In this document: in pieces, positions 7,805 through 15,647 of the stretch | How the letters are laid out: every line of letters starts with the position of its first letter | Position numbering within the stretch: position 1 is the stretch's first letter | NCBI GenBank assembly: GCA_905479575.1 | Contig: CAJQNB010000005.1 | Coordinates: 1-64,000, forward strand | Direction: 5' to 3' | Origin: an uncultured Pseudophaeobacter sp. | GTDB taxonomy: Bacteria; Pseudomonadota; Alphaproteobacteria; Rhodobacterales; Rhodobacteraceae | DNA length: 64,000 bases | Notes under the pieces: model-generated | What the model was told of the DNA's origin: nothing | Databases searched by the model: none | Seen by the model: the letters and a program-made list of their open reading frames with translations, nothing else | Made by a program: the position numbers and the translations under genes

Positions 7805-9103
7805 TCAAAACTCTTCCTTCAGGATCGACGGCTCGCGGCGTGCTTCACAGGTTTGACGGGGGCAGATCCGGCAGCTGCTGCCCACCGGTTGCGCCTGCGG
7901 CGGCACCTCTCGGCGGGGCAGGATCAGCATCACCGCATGATAGAGCGGATCCCGGTCAAACGAGCTGGGCACATGATTCCAGGCCACCGCCAGGCATTCG
8001 AACCCCAGCGCGCTGCGCCCCTGTTGCACCACATTGCGCCGCAAGGGTACATCCGGCCGCTGCAATGCCGTGTAAATCGGCCAAAGCGGACAGGAAGCGC
8101 CAAAGCGCGGCAGCGCAAAACCCGCAACCGGTTTGCGAAATAGGATCGACCCCGAAGCGTCACAAACCACCAGTCCTGCCTCATGCCCCAGCACATCAAC
8201 CGGCAACACCCCCAGGCGCCGCAGCACCACCGGCAGGGGGACGTCAAACCGCCGCGCCAGCGCCGAGGGATCCACTCCCTGAGACTGGATAATCGGCGCC
8301 ACCTCCGCCAGGGGCATCTGCAGCGCGTCCTTTTGGTATTGTTCCAGCGCGCCACGGGCAATCAATCGGGCCGAGTCACTGACCAGCTCCGGCGCGGCTG
8401 CAACCAGGGCTTTGGGATTGCTGCGCCCCTGTTCCAGTTCTGGAAAGTGATAGCTATTGGACAGCAGGAACTCCTCGGCTTCCTCCTGTGGCATCCCGCG
8501 ACGCTCGGCGCTGCTGTCGCTTTCATCGAGAAAGTTCACCAGCGCCCGGCTGCTTTCGGCCAGGCGTCGCGAATCCTCGTTCAGGTTATTGTGAAAGCGA
8601 TCGCGCCATTCCGGCTCCAGCTCTCCGGTTTCCGCCAGGATCGAGGCCGTGGAGCGGATCGCCGCCGCTGTTGACAGCACCTCATGCAAGGAGGCCGCAA
8701 GATGCGGGTCATGGGTCAGCCGGTCCGACAGGGTTTCGACCGTGCGTTCCAGCCGGGCAATCCGCTGATGATTGCTCGCCAAGACCTCGGCCCAGCCTGG
8801 AAAACGGCCGGCAAACTCATCAGTCCGGTCAAGTTCAGCCACCTTGGCGCCTGCATCGGCTGCCGCCTCACGCAGGGCGGCAAGCAATGCTGCCTCAGCG
8901 CCTTCGGTCAACATAGAGGGCTCCACCCCCAAGACCTGCGCCAAACCCACCAGGAGTTTACCGCCGATTCTACGGCGGTTGTGTTCGATCAAATTGAGAT
9001 AAGACGCCGAGATACCAGCCTTGCGCGCCAGCTCTGCTTGTCGAATACTCAGGATCAAACGCCGCTCCCGAATGCGGCTGCCTGTCAGCGTGTCACGCGC
9101 CAT
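7805..9103 (-). CDS. XRE-family short-chain acyl-CoA regulator (RamB/PrpR/ScfR-like)
   Basis: A 432-aa transcriptional regulator with an N-terminal Cro/CI helix-turn-helix (about residues 10-58), a long central region and the C-terminal domain of the RamB/PrpR family. Members of that family respond to short-chain acyl-CoAs and control acetate/propionate metabolism. The C-terminus has a cysteine cluster, Cys411, Cys414 and Cys419 (CRICPRQTC), like that of [4Fe-4S] PrpR proteins. The ATG at 9103 is preferred over TTG at 9121 because a GGGGG ribosome site lies just before it. It is divergent from the ABC importer operon, its probable target, and two direct repeats lie between them. Confidence 0.85.
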   Translation of the reverse strand: MARDTLTGSRIRERRLILSIRQAELARKAGISASYLNLIEHNRRRIGGKLLVGLAQVLGVEPSMLTEGAEAALLAALREAAADAGAKVAELDRTDEFAGRFPGWAEVLASNHQRIARLERTVETLSDRLTHDPHLAASLHEVLSTAAAIRSTASILAETGELEPEWRDRFHNNLNEDSRRLAESSRALVNFLDESDSSAERRGMPQEEAEEFLLSNSYHFPELEQGRSNPKALVAAAPELVSDSARLIARGALEQYQKDALQMPLAEVAPIIQSQGVDPSALARRFDVPLPVVLRRLGVLPVDVLGHEAGLVVCDASGSILFRKPVAGFALPRFGASCPLWPIYTALQRPDVPLRRNVVQQGRSALGFECLAVAWNHVPSSFDRDPLYHAVMLILPRREVPPQAQPVGSSCRICPRQTCEARREPSILKEEF

Positions 9104-9165
9104 CAGCTGGCCCCCTGTCAAAACTCCGCCATTTCAACGGCTTTCTGCGTTGCAACATAACAAAC

Positions 9166-9208
9166 TTTACAGAATACCGCTGAATACTGTGCATTTGTTT
9201 ACAGAATA
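9166..9208. promoter_or_regulatory. Direct repeats, candidate operator for the XRE regulator
   Basis: TTTACAGAATA occurs twice (9166-9176 and 9198-9208). The repeats start exactly 32 bases apart, about three helical turns, so both would face the same side of the DNA. They lie in the divergent promoter region between the XRE regulator and the substrate-binding protein gene. A role as its operator is inferred. Confidence 0.4.
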
Positions 9209-9336
9209 GATGATCATTTCAAGGGTTTTATTGCGCAATTTTACAACTCGCTCCCATACTGATTTTGCACAAAACGTGCAGACGCCTGGGCAGAAGTGAG
9301 GAGCTGCTCAGCGTTTTACACATAAGGGAGGAATTT

Positions 9337-10683
9337 ATGTCCAAGTCAGCATTCTCGCGTCGCGGGGTCCTGAAGTCAGGCGCTCTCGCAGGCACTGGCC
9401 TTGCGCTTCCAACAATTTTCACCGCGTCTTCTGCAGCCGCATTTACAAATGACCCAACCGGCAGCTCGGTCACGCTGGGTTTCAACGTTCCACAGACCGG
9501 CCCCTACGCCGATGAGGGCGCCGACGAGCTGCGCGCCTATCAGCTGGCCGTTGAGCACCTGAACGGTGGCGGCGACGGTGGCATGATGAACACCTTCTCG
9601 TCCAAAGAGTTGCAGGGCAACGGCATCCTGGGCAAAGAAGTCAAGTTCGTCACCGGCGACACCCAGACAAAATCTGATGCGGCCCGTGCCTCGGCCAAGT
9701 CGATGATCGAAAAAGACGGCGCAGTGATGATCACCGGTGGCTCGTCCTCCGGTGTGGCCATCGCGGTTCAGGGCCTGTGCCAGGAAGCTGGCGTGATCTT
9801 CATGGCGGGTCTGACACATTCCAACGACACCACCGGTAAAGATAAGAAAGCCAATGGCTTCCGTCACTTCTTTAACGGCTACATGTCCGGTGCTGCGCTG
9901 GCGCCAGTGCTGAAGAACCTCTATGGCACCGACCGTAACGCCTACCACCTGACCGCCGACTACACCTGGGGCTGGACTCAGGAAGAAAGCATCGCAGCCG
10001 CGACCGAAGCTCTGGGCTGGAACACTGTGGAGAAAGTCCGTACGCCGCTGGCGGCCACTGACTTCTCTTCCTACATTGCGCCGGTTCTGAACTCCGGTGC
10101 AGACGTGCTGGTTCTGAACCACTACGGCGGCAACATGGTGAACTCGCTGACCAACGCGGTTCAGTTTGGCCTGCGTGAGAAGGTGGTGAATGGCAAGAAC
10201 TTCGAAATCGTTGTTCCGCTCTATTCGCGTCTGATGGCCAAAGGTGCTGGTGCCAACGTTAAAGGCATCCACGGTTCCACCAACTGGCACTGGTCCCTGC
10301 AGGACGAAGGCAGCCAGGCCTTTGTGCGCTCCTTTGGTACCAAATATGGCTTCCCACCCAGCCAGGCGGCTCACACCGTTTACTGCCAGACACTGCTTTA
10401 TGCAGATGCGGTTCAGCGCGCCGGTTCCTTTAACCCATGCGCCGTGGTCGAAGCGCTGGAAGATTATGAGTTCGACGGTCTGGGCAACGGTAAAACACTG
10501 TACCGTGGCGAAGATCACCAGTGCTTCAAAGACGTTCTGGTCGTACGTGGTAAAGAAAACCCCACGTCCGAGTTTGACCTTCTTGAAGTGGTTGAAGTCA
10601 CACCTGCGGCACAGGTTACCTATCCTGCGGATCACCCAATGTTTGCCGGTGGCGCACTGGGCAGCTGTAACTCGGGCGCCTAA
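9337..10683 (+). CDS. ABC transporter substrate-binding protein (branched-chain amino acid/amide type)
   Basis: A 448-aa periplasmic binding protein of the type I receptor-ligand fold (Peripla_BP_6). It has a Tat-type signal (SRRGVLKSG, then a hydrophobic run to about residue 35). AAGGGAGG before the ATG at 9337 fixes the start. It heads a complete HAAT importer (two permeases, two ATPases). A hairpin right after the gene probably lets the binding protein be made in excess over the membrane parts. The ligand is not evident. A short-chain acyl-CoA-type regulator on one side and an acyl-CoA synthetase on the other point to an organic acid rather than an amino acid, as an inference. Confidence 0.87.
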   Translation: MSKSAFSRRGVLKSGALAGTGLALPTIFTASSAAAFTNDPTGSSVTLGFNVPQTGPYADEGADELRAYQLAVEHLNGGGDGGMMNTFSSKELQGNGILGKEVKFVTGDTQTKSDAARASAKSMIEKDGAVMITGGSSSGVAIAVQGLCQEAGVIFMAGLTHSNDTTGKDKKANGFRHFFNGYMSGAALAPVLKNLYGTDRNAYHLTADYTWGWTQEESIAAATEALGWNTVEKVRTPLAATDFSSYIAPVLNSGADVLVLNHYGGNMVNSLTNAVQFGLREKVVNGKNFEIVVPLYSRLMAKGAGANVKGIHGSTNWHWSLQDEGSQAFVRSFGTKYGFPPSQAAHTVYCQTLLYADAVQRAGSFNPCAVVEALEDYEFDGLGNGKTLYRGEDHQCFKDVLVVRGKENPTSEFDLLEVVEVTPAAQVTYPADHPMFAGGALGSCNSGA

Positions 10684-10697
10684 TTCAGGTACTCATC

Positions 10698-10723
10698 GCC
10701 GGGCGCTTGCTATAGCGCCCGGC
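10698..10723 (+). terminator. Attenuating hairpin after the binding-protein gene
   Basis: A perfect 10-bp GC-rich stem (10698-10707 with 10714-10723) with a 6-base loop, followed by ACTTTAT. It probably causes partial termination and 3'-end protection, giving more binding protein than permease. Confidence 0.75.
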
Positions 10724-10859
10724 ACTTTATCTTCATTCTGACATCGCGGTTTTACCTGACGCGGCCTAGGCTGTTTGGGCGTGCCGTTAAGCCGGGGCAT
10801 GAGGCCTCGCAGGGTCGGAATCCACCACTTCCACATCGAAGAACCCAAGGGTGGGGACT

Positions 10860-11882
10860 ATGGACGCAATCCTATTGCAAATTTTAAACGGGCTGGACAA
10901 AGGCTCTGCCTATGCGCTGATCGCGCTAGGCCTGACACTCATTTTTGGCACGCTGGGCGTGGTGAACTTTGCCCATGGCGCATTGTTCATGATCGGTGCC
11001 TTCTGCGCTGTCACCGTGCAGCGTATCCTAAACCTCAGCTATGAGGTGGTCGACGAAACCCAAAAGGATTTCCTTGGCAACCCACTGAAAGTAAAAGCAA
11101 CCTATGTGGAAAGTTGGTTCGGCCCCGAAATGGGGGGCGCCATAATAGACTGGGCAGTGCCCATCGCGATTATCTTTGCCATCCCGATCATGATCTTAAT
11201 CGGTTTTGTCATGGAACGCGGGTTGATCAAGCATTTTTACAAGCGCGAACACGCGGATCAGATCCTGGTGACCTTTGGTCTCGCCATCGTGTTGCAGGAA
11301 GTGATCAAATACTTCTACGGTGCCAACCCGATCCAAACCGCCTCCCCCGAGGCCTTGAGCGGCGTTGCCAATGTCGGCGCGCTGTTTGGCACCGAAATCT
11401 TTTATCCGGTCTGGCGTATCGTCTACTTCTTCTTCTCGGTTGTCATCATCGGCGGCATCTTCTCCTTCCTGCAGTTCACCACCTTTGGGATGGTTGTGCG
11501 CGCCGGCATGGCAGACCGTGAAACCGTTGGCCTGCTGGGCATCAATATCGACCGCCGCTTTACCATCATGTTTGGCATTGCTGCTGCCGTCGCCGGGCTT
11601 GCCGGGGTGATGTATACCCCGATCAACTCCCCCAACTATCACATGGGCATGGACTTTCTGGTGCTGAGCTTTGTGGTTGTGGTTGTTGGCGGTATGGGCT
11701 CGCTGCCTGGTGCCGTTCTGGCCGGCTTCATGCTGGGTATTCTTGAGGCCTTTGCCTCGATGAACGAGATCAAATCTTTCCTTCCCGGTATTGACCAAAT
11801 CATCATCTACGTCGTTGCGATCATCATTCTGCTCACCCGTCCGCGGGGTCTCATGGGCCGCAAAGGTGTGATGGAGGAATAA
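10860..11882 (+). CDS. Branched-chain-type ABC permease, LivH family
   Basis: An inner-membrane permease of 340 aa with eight or so transmembrane segments and the LivH signature NFAHGALFMIGAF near the N-terminus. The ATG at 10860 follows AAGGGTGGGG at good spacing; a GTG nine bases earlier is possible. It pairs with the LivM-type permease that begins three bases after its stop. A loop of about 30 residues near residue 60 is slightly longer than in E. coli LivH. Confidence 0.9.
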   Translation: MDAILLQILNGLDKGSAYALIALGLTLIFGTLGVVNFAHGALFMIGAFCAVTVQRILNLSYEVVDETQKDFLGNPLKVKATYVESWFGPEMGGAIIDWAVPIAIIFAIPIMILIGFVMERGLIKHFYKREHADQILVTFGLAIVLQEVIKYFYGANPIQTASPEALSGVANVGALFGTEIFYPVWRIVYFFFSVVIIGGIFSFLQFTTFGMVVRAGMADRETVGLLGINIDRRFTIMFGIAAAVAGLAGVMYTPINSPNYHMGMDFLVLSFVVVVVGGMGSLPGAVLAGFMLGILEAFASMNEIKSFLPGIDQIIIYVVAIIILLTRPRGLMGRKGVMEE

Positions 11883-11885
11883 CAC

Positions 11886-13088
11886 ATGTTCGGACTTGAT
11901 AAAAAAGACACGCGGATGCTCTTGGTCGTCGCTATATTGACGCTCTGTGCTCCCTTCATCCTCAATCCCTTCCCCACTGACAGCGCCATGGCGCAGTTCA
12001 ATGCGGGCTACCCGGATCTGATGCAACGCTTTGTGATATTTGGCATCTTTGCCATCGGTTTCAATATTCTCTTTGGCCTCACCGGCTATCTCTCCTTTGG
12101 TCACGCGGCCTTTCTGGGTGTCGGCTCCTACTCTGCCGTTTGGATGTTCAAACTGCTGAGCATGAACGTGGTGCCAGCCATCCTGCTTGCGGTGGTGATC
12201 TCGGGATTGTTTGCACTGCTCATTGGCTTTGTTTCGCTCAGACGCTCGGGGATCTACTTTTCGATCCTGACGCTGGCCTTTGCCCAGATGTCCTTCAACC
12301 TGGCCTATTCGGTGCTGACCCCGATCACCAACGGTGAAACCGGTCTGCAGCTGACACTGGATGACCCCCGCGTGCTGGGTGTTTCCGCCACAGCAGATGG
12401 CTCCATCCCGGTGACCAGCCTGTTTGGTCTGGAAATGCGTTCAACCTTTGAGATGGTTGTTGGCCCCTGGGCCTTCCAGTTCAACGCCGGATACTACCTC
12501 TGTGCGCTGGTACTGCTGGCGGCCTTCTACTTGTCGATCCGCATCTTCCGCTCGCCCTTTGGCATGATGCTGCGGGCTGTGAAGTCGAACCAGCAGCGAA
12601 TGAACTACACCGGTCTCAACACCAAACCCTACACATTGGCGGCCTTTGTGATCTCCGGCATGTATGCGGGTCTGGCCGGTGGCCTGATGGCCTCGATGGA
12701 TCCTCTGGCTGGTGCGGAACGGATGCAGTGGACCGCCTCGGGCGAGGTTGTTCTGATGACCATCCTCGGCGGTGCCGGCACTCTGATCGGCCCGGTTCTG
12801 GGCGCGGGCTTCATCAAGTACTTTGAAAACATCTTCTCCAAGATCAACGACACCGTGCTGCACAACTGGTTCAACTTTATGCCAGACGGGCTGGAGGACT
12901 TTGTGGTCTTCATCGTGCACCCCTTTATCGGCAAGGGCTGGCACCTGACCCTGGGCATCCTGTTCATGCTGGTTGTGGTGTTCCTGCCTGGTGGCCTGGT
13001 TGAGGGTGGTCAGCGTATCGCCAAATGGGTGAAGGGTCGTAAAGATAAAGACGGCTCCAGCTCAGCCACAAAAACCCCTGCGGAATAA
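11886..13088 (+). CDS. Branched-chain-type ABC permease, LivM family
   Basis: A 400-aa inner-membrane permease of the LivM family, with the conserved [15 protein letters not shown] segment and the [13 protein letters not shown] segment near the coupling helix. It follows the LivH-type gene after three bases, with GGAGG lying inside the upstream gene's end, so the two permeases are translated together. The C-terminus is a charged Lys/Asp/Ser tail. Confidence 0.9.
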   Translation: MFGLDKKDTRMLLVVAILTLCAPFILNPFPTDSAMAQFNAGYPDLMQRFVIFGIFAIGFNILFGLTGYLSFGHAAFLGVGSYSAVWMFKLLSMNVVPAILLAVVISGLFALLIGFVSLRRSGIYFSILTLAFAQMSFNLAYSVLTPITNGETGLQLTLDDPRVLGVSATADGSIPVTSLFGLEMRSTFEMVVGPWAFQFNAGYYLCALVLLAAFYLSIRIFRSPFGMMLRAVKSNQQRMNYTGLNTKPYTLAAFVISGMYAGLAGGLMASMDPLAGAERMQWTASGEVVLMTILGGAGTLIGPVLGAGFIKYFENIFSKINDTVLHNWFNFMPDGLEDFVVFIVHPFIGKGWHLTLGILFMLVVVFLPGGLVEGGQRIAKWVKGRKDKDGSSSATKTPAE

Positions 13089-13100
13089 GGAGACGGATTG

Positions 13101-13856
13101 ATGGGTATTCTTGAAGTCAAAAACGTAGGCAAACGCTTTGGTGGCCTGCAAGCGCTGGGAGATGTCAATCTCAGCGTTAAGGAAAACACCGTCCACGCCA
13201 TTATCGGACCCAATGGCGCGGGCAAATCCACCCTGCTGAACTGTCTGGTGGGCAAGCTGATCCCTGATACCGGATCGGTGATGTTCGACGGCCAGTCGGT
13301 GCTGGGGCGCAAACCCTATGAGATCAATCAGATGGGCATCAGCCGCGTGTTTCAAACGCCTGAAATCTTTGGCGATCTCACGGTGCTGGAAAACATGTTG
13401 ATCCCCTGCTTTGCCAAACGGGATGGCGCCTTTTCCCTGAATGCGATCACCTCGGTTCCCAGTGAAACCGACGTGCTGGAAAAGGCCGAAGCCATGCTGG
13501 TAGAAATGAATATGGCAGACAAGCGCCACATGCATTCTGCCTCGCTGTCGCGGGGGGACAAACGCCGTCTTGAGATCGGCATGTGCCTGTCGCAAGAGCC
13601 GCGTCTGTTGCTACTGGATGAACCCACCGCCGGGATGGCGCGGGCGGATACCAACAACACCATTGATCTGTTGAAAGAGATCAAGGAACAGCGCGACATC
13701 ACCATCGCCATTATTGAGCACGACATGCATGTGGTGTTTTCTCTTGCGGATCGGATCACCGTTCTGGCCCAGGGCACGCCCCTGGTCGAGGATGATCCCC
13801 AAAACATCCGTGGCAATCCAAAAGTGCGCGAAGCCTATCTCGGCGAGTCGGCGTAA
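13101..13856 (+). CDS. ABC transporter ATP-binding protein, LivG family
   Basis: A 251-aa ATPase with Walker A GPNGAGKST, an unusual signature LSRGDKRRLEIG (usual form LSxGxxRR), Walker B LLLLDEPTAGM and H-loop histidine (IIEHDMH). AGGAGA precedes the ATG at 13101; a TTG one codon earlier is unlikely. It is the first of the two ATPases of the importer and lies 12 bases after the LivM-type gene. Confidence 0.9.
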   Translation: MGILEVKNVGKRFGGLQALGDVNLSVKENTVHAIIGPNGAGKSTLLNCLVGKLIPDTGSVMFDGQSVLGRKPYEINQMGISRVFQTPEIFGDLTVLENMLIPCFAKRDGAFSLNAITSVPSETDVLEKAEAMLVEMNMADKRHMHSASLSRGDKRRLEIGMCLSQEPRLLLLDEPTAGMARADTNNTIDLLKEIKEQRDITIAIIEHDMHVVFSLADRITVLAQGTPLVEDDPQNIRGNPKVREAYLGESA

Positions 13857-13933
13857 AAACGGACACTCCCGGCCCCTCCTGCTGTGCGGCACCCCCGCCT
13901 CAGGATGGGTCAGAGTAAGAAAGGACAAGACAG

Positions 13934-14689
13934 ATGAACGTCAAACCCGACTTTTCCAAGAACGCCAATGCGGCAACCACCGCGCCGGCCTTTCTGTCGG
14001 TCTGGGACATGCATGCCTATTATGGCGAAAGCTATATCGTGCAGGGCATCAACTTTAACGTCCACGAGGGCGAAATCCTGGCACTGCTGGGCCGCAACGG
14101 CGCGGGCAAGACCTCGACCCTGCGCTCCATCGCCCGTACCGGCTCGCCGATGGTGACCCAGGGGGAGATCTGGCTGGATCACCAGCCGCTGCACCTGATG
14201 GAAAGCCACGAGGCCGCAGCCGCCGGTCTGGGCCTGGTGCCCGAAGATCGCCGCATCATTGCCGGCCTCACCGTCGAGGAAAACCTGCAACTGGCGCAGA
14301 TTGCCCCGCCCATCGGCTGGTCGATCGAACGGCTTTATGATCTGTTCCCGCGTCTGGGCGAACGTCGCAAGCAAGAGGGCGTGACCCTGTCAGGCGGCGA
14401 ACAGCAAATGCTGGCCATCGCCCGTGCCCTGGCGCGGGACATCAAGGTGCTGCTGCTGGATGAACCCTATGAAGGCCTGGCACCGGTGATTGTTGATGAG
14501 ATCGAAAAGACCCTCATCCACGTCAAGGAACAGGGCATGACCACCATTCTGGTGGAACAAAACGCTGTGCGGGCGCTGGAGCTGGCGGATCGTGCGGTGA
14601 TCCTGGACACTGGTGGCATCGTCTTTGACGGCACCGCCGCTGAGGTTCTGGAAAACGCCGAGCTGCGGGCGGAATATCTGGCGATCTGA
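13934..14689 (+). CDS. ABC transporter ATP-binding protein, LivF family
   Basis: A 251-aa ATPase with Walker A GRNGAGKTS, signature LSGGEQQMLAIARAL and Walker B LLLDEPYEGLAP. An N-terminal extension of about 20 residues precedes the fold. It is the last gene of the importer operon, 77 bases after the LivG-type gene, with AAAGGACAAG as ribosome site, and is followed by a strong terminator. Confidence 0.9.
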   Translation: MNVKPDFSKNANAATTAPAFLSVWDMHAYYGESYIVQGINFNVHEGEILALLGRNGAGKTSTLRSIARTGSPMVTQGEIWLDHQPLHLMESHEAAAAGLGLVPEDRRIIAGLTVEENLQLAQIAPPIGWSIERLYDLFPRLGERRKQEGVTLSGGEQQMLAIARALARDIKVLLLDEPYEGLAPVIVDEIEKTLIHVKEQGMTTILVEQNAVRALELADRAVILDTGGIVFDGTAAEVLENAELRAEYLAI

Positions 14690-14741
14690 TTTCCGGGCCA
14701 CTCCCCGTTGCTCAGGCCAAAAGCCCAGGCAATACCACTCT

Positions 14742-14768
14742 GACCGGCCCCCCTCTGGGGGGCCGGTC
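14742..14768 (+). terminator. Terminator of the ABC importer operon
   Basis: A perfect 12-bp GC-rich stem (14742-14753 with 14757-14768), 3-base loop, followed by TTCCTTTTGTT. A classic Rho-independent terminator. Confidence 0.9.
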
Positions 14769-14813
14769 TTTCCTTTTGTTGCTTCACAGGAAATATACAG
14801 GCGGCACAAAATT

Positions 14814-14838
14814 AAAGGCGGCACAGGGTACCGCCTTT
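14814..14838 (-). terminator. Terminator of the cyanovirin-like gene
   Basis: An 8-bp stem (14814-14821 with 14831-14838) followed on the minus strand by an AT-rich stretch containing TTTT. It lies 26 bases past the stop codon of the CVNH gene. Confidence 0.65.
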
Positions 14839-14863
14839 ATTCTGGTGGACTGTGTAGAGAGCG

Positions 14864-15247
14864 TTAGTAGCTCAGAACCCCATCTTGATTGGAGATGCCA
14901 TCAATTTCGATCGAGGTTTCAATGAATTCGCCATTTGGGGCACGGCAGTTTGCCGTCAGCGTCACCGATCTGAGGTCACTCCACAACCCGATGTTGCCAC
15001 AGCTTTTCTGGAACGAACTGGGAGCCCCATCCTGGGTTAAAATACCATTCTGATTGGATATTCCACGGATGACAATGCTCGTCTGGTTGGCGTCGCCATT
15101 GCTGGTCAGACAGGTTGCGGTAATACCCGCGTCATTGCCCAGATAGGAAAATTGGAAATTTGAACAGGTGTTCTGAAATGAGCTCCCAGCCAAAGCGGCA
15201 GTGCTCAAGATCGCAGCAGGAACGCAAAGCGAAAGAAGTAGCTTCAT
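14864..15247 (-). CDS. Secreted cyanovirin-N homology (CVNH) lectin-like protein
   Basis: A 127-aa protein with a Sec signal peptide (1-20, ending TAALA) and a mature part made of two tandem CVNH repeats. Each repeat has the layout SSFQ-x2-C ... C ... TSI-x4-GISNQ-G-x-L. The mature protein has four cysteines (28, 46, 83, 101), one pair per repeat, as in cyanovirin-N; spacing within each pair is 18 instead of 14-15. The ATG at 15247 with GAGGGG upstream is chosen; the frame extends further but without a signal peptide. Cyanovirins bind high-mannose glycans. The bacterial role is unknown; surface carbohydrate binding, adhesion or defence are possible. It lies next to a repeat element, outside any operon. 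Confidence 0.88.
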   Translation of the reverse strand: MKLLLSLCVPAAILSTAALAGSSFQNTCSNFQFSYLGNDAGITATCLTSNGDANQTSIVIRGISNQNGILTQDGAPSSFQKSCGNIGLWSDLRSVTLTANCRAPNGEFIETSIEIDGISNQDGVLSY

Positions 15248-15353
15248 AATAATACCCCTCAAGGTGAAAATGGAAAGATCCCAACAACCATACCGAGACA
15301 TTAGACAACTTTGGCATATTTGCAAGGCAGGTCCCCCGGCTGAGCGAAGCTGC

Positions 15354-15623
15354 CCTGGGCTCTGGACCCATTAATCTTACGTGCTCAGCGGCTATTTCGC
15401 GAGATTTCAGGGGCTTGGGGTGCGCAGCCAATAGTGGTTCTATTTGCAAGTGATCCGAGACATTGAAATGAAGTGAAATAGCCGCCCTTCGGGTTTGACG
15501 GATTTTCCCGCTGGAGGCGTCACATCTGATTGAAATAGAACCACTATTCCTGCGCAGATGCTCCTAACCAGCGAAAAAATCTGTCAAACTGAGCACGTAA
15601 GATTAATGGGTCCTGAGCCTAGG
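15354..15623. repeat. Nested inverted-repeat element of about 270 bp, MITE-like
   Basis: The ends are a 35-bp inverted repeat with 33 matches (15354-15388 and 15589-15623), of which the inner 25 bp are perfect. Inside are two more inverted pairs: an 11-bp pair (15388-15398 with 15475-15485, GCGGCTATTTC) and a 16-bp pair (15430-15445 with 15533-15548, AATAGTGGTTCTATTT). No credible gene is inside. This fits a non-autonomous mobile element or a structured repeat family. No clear target-site duplication was seen. It fills most of the gap between the CVNH gene and the acyl-CoA synthetase gene. Confidence 0.75.
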
Positions 15624-15647
15624 TGCCGATGGTCTTTAGCAAGGGCT

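Noticed and set aside
15249-15449. Minus-strand frame of about 105 codons inside the repeat element
   Set aside because: It crosses the left terminal repeat and the CVNH promoter in another frame; no transposase motif.
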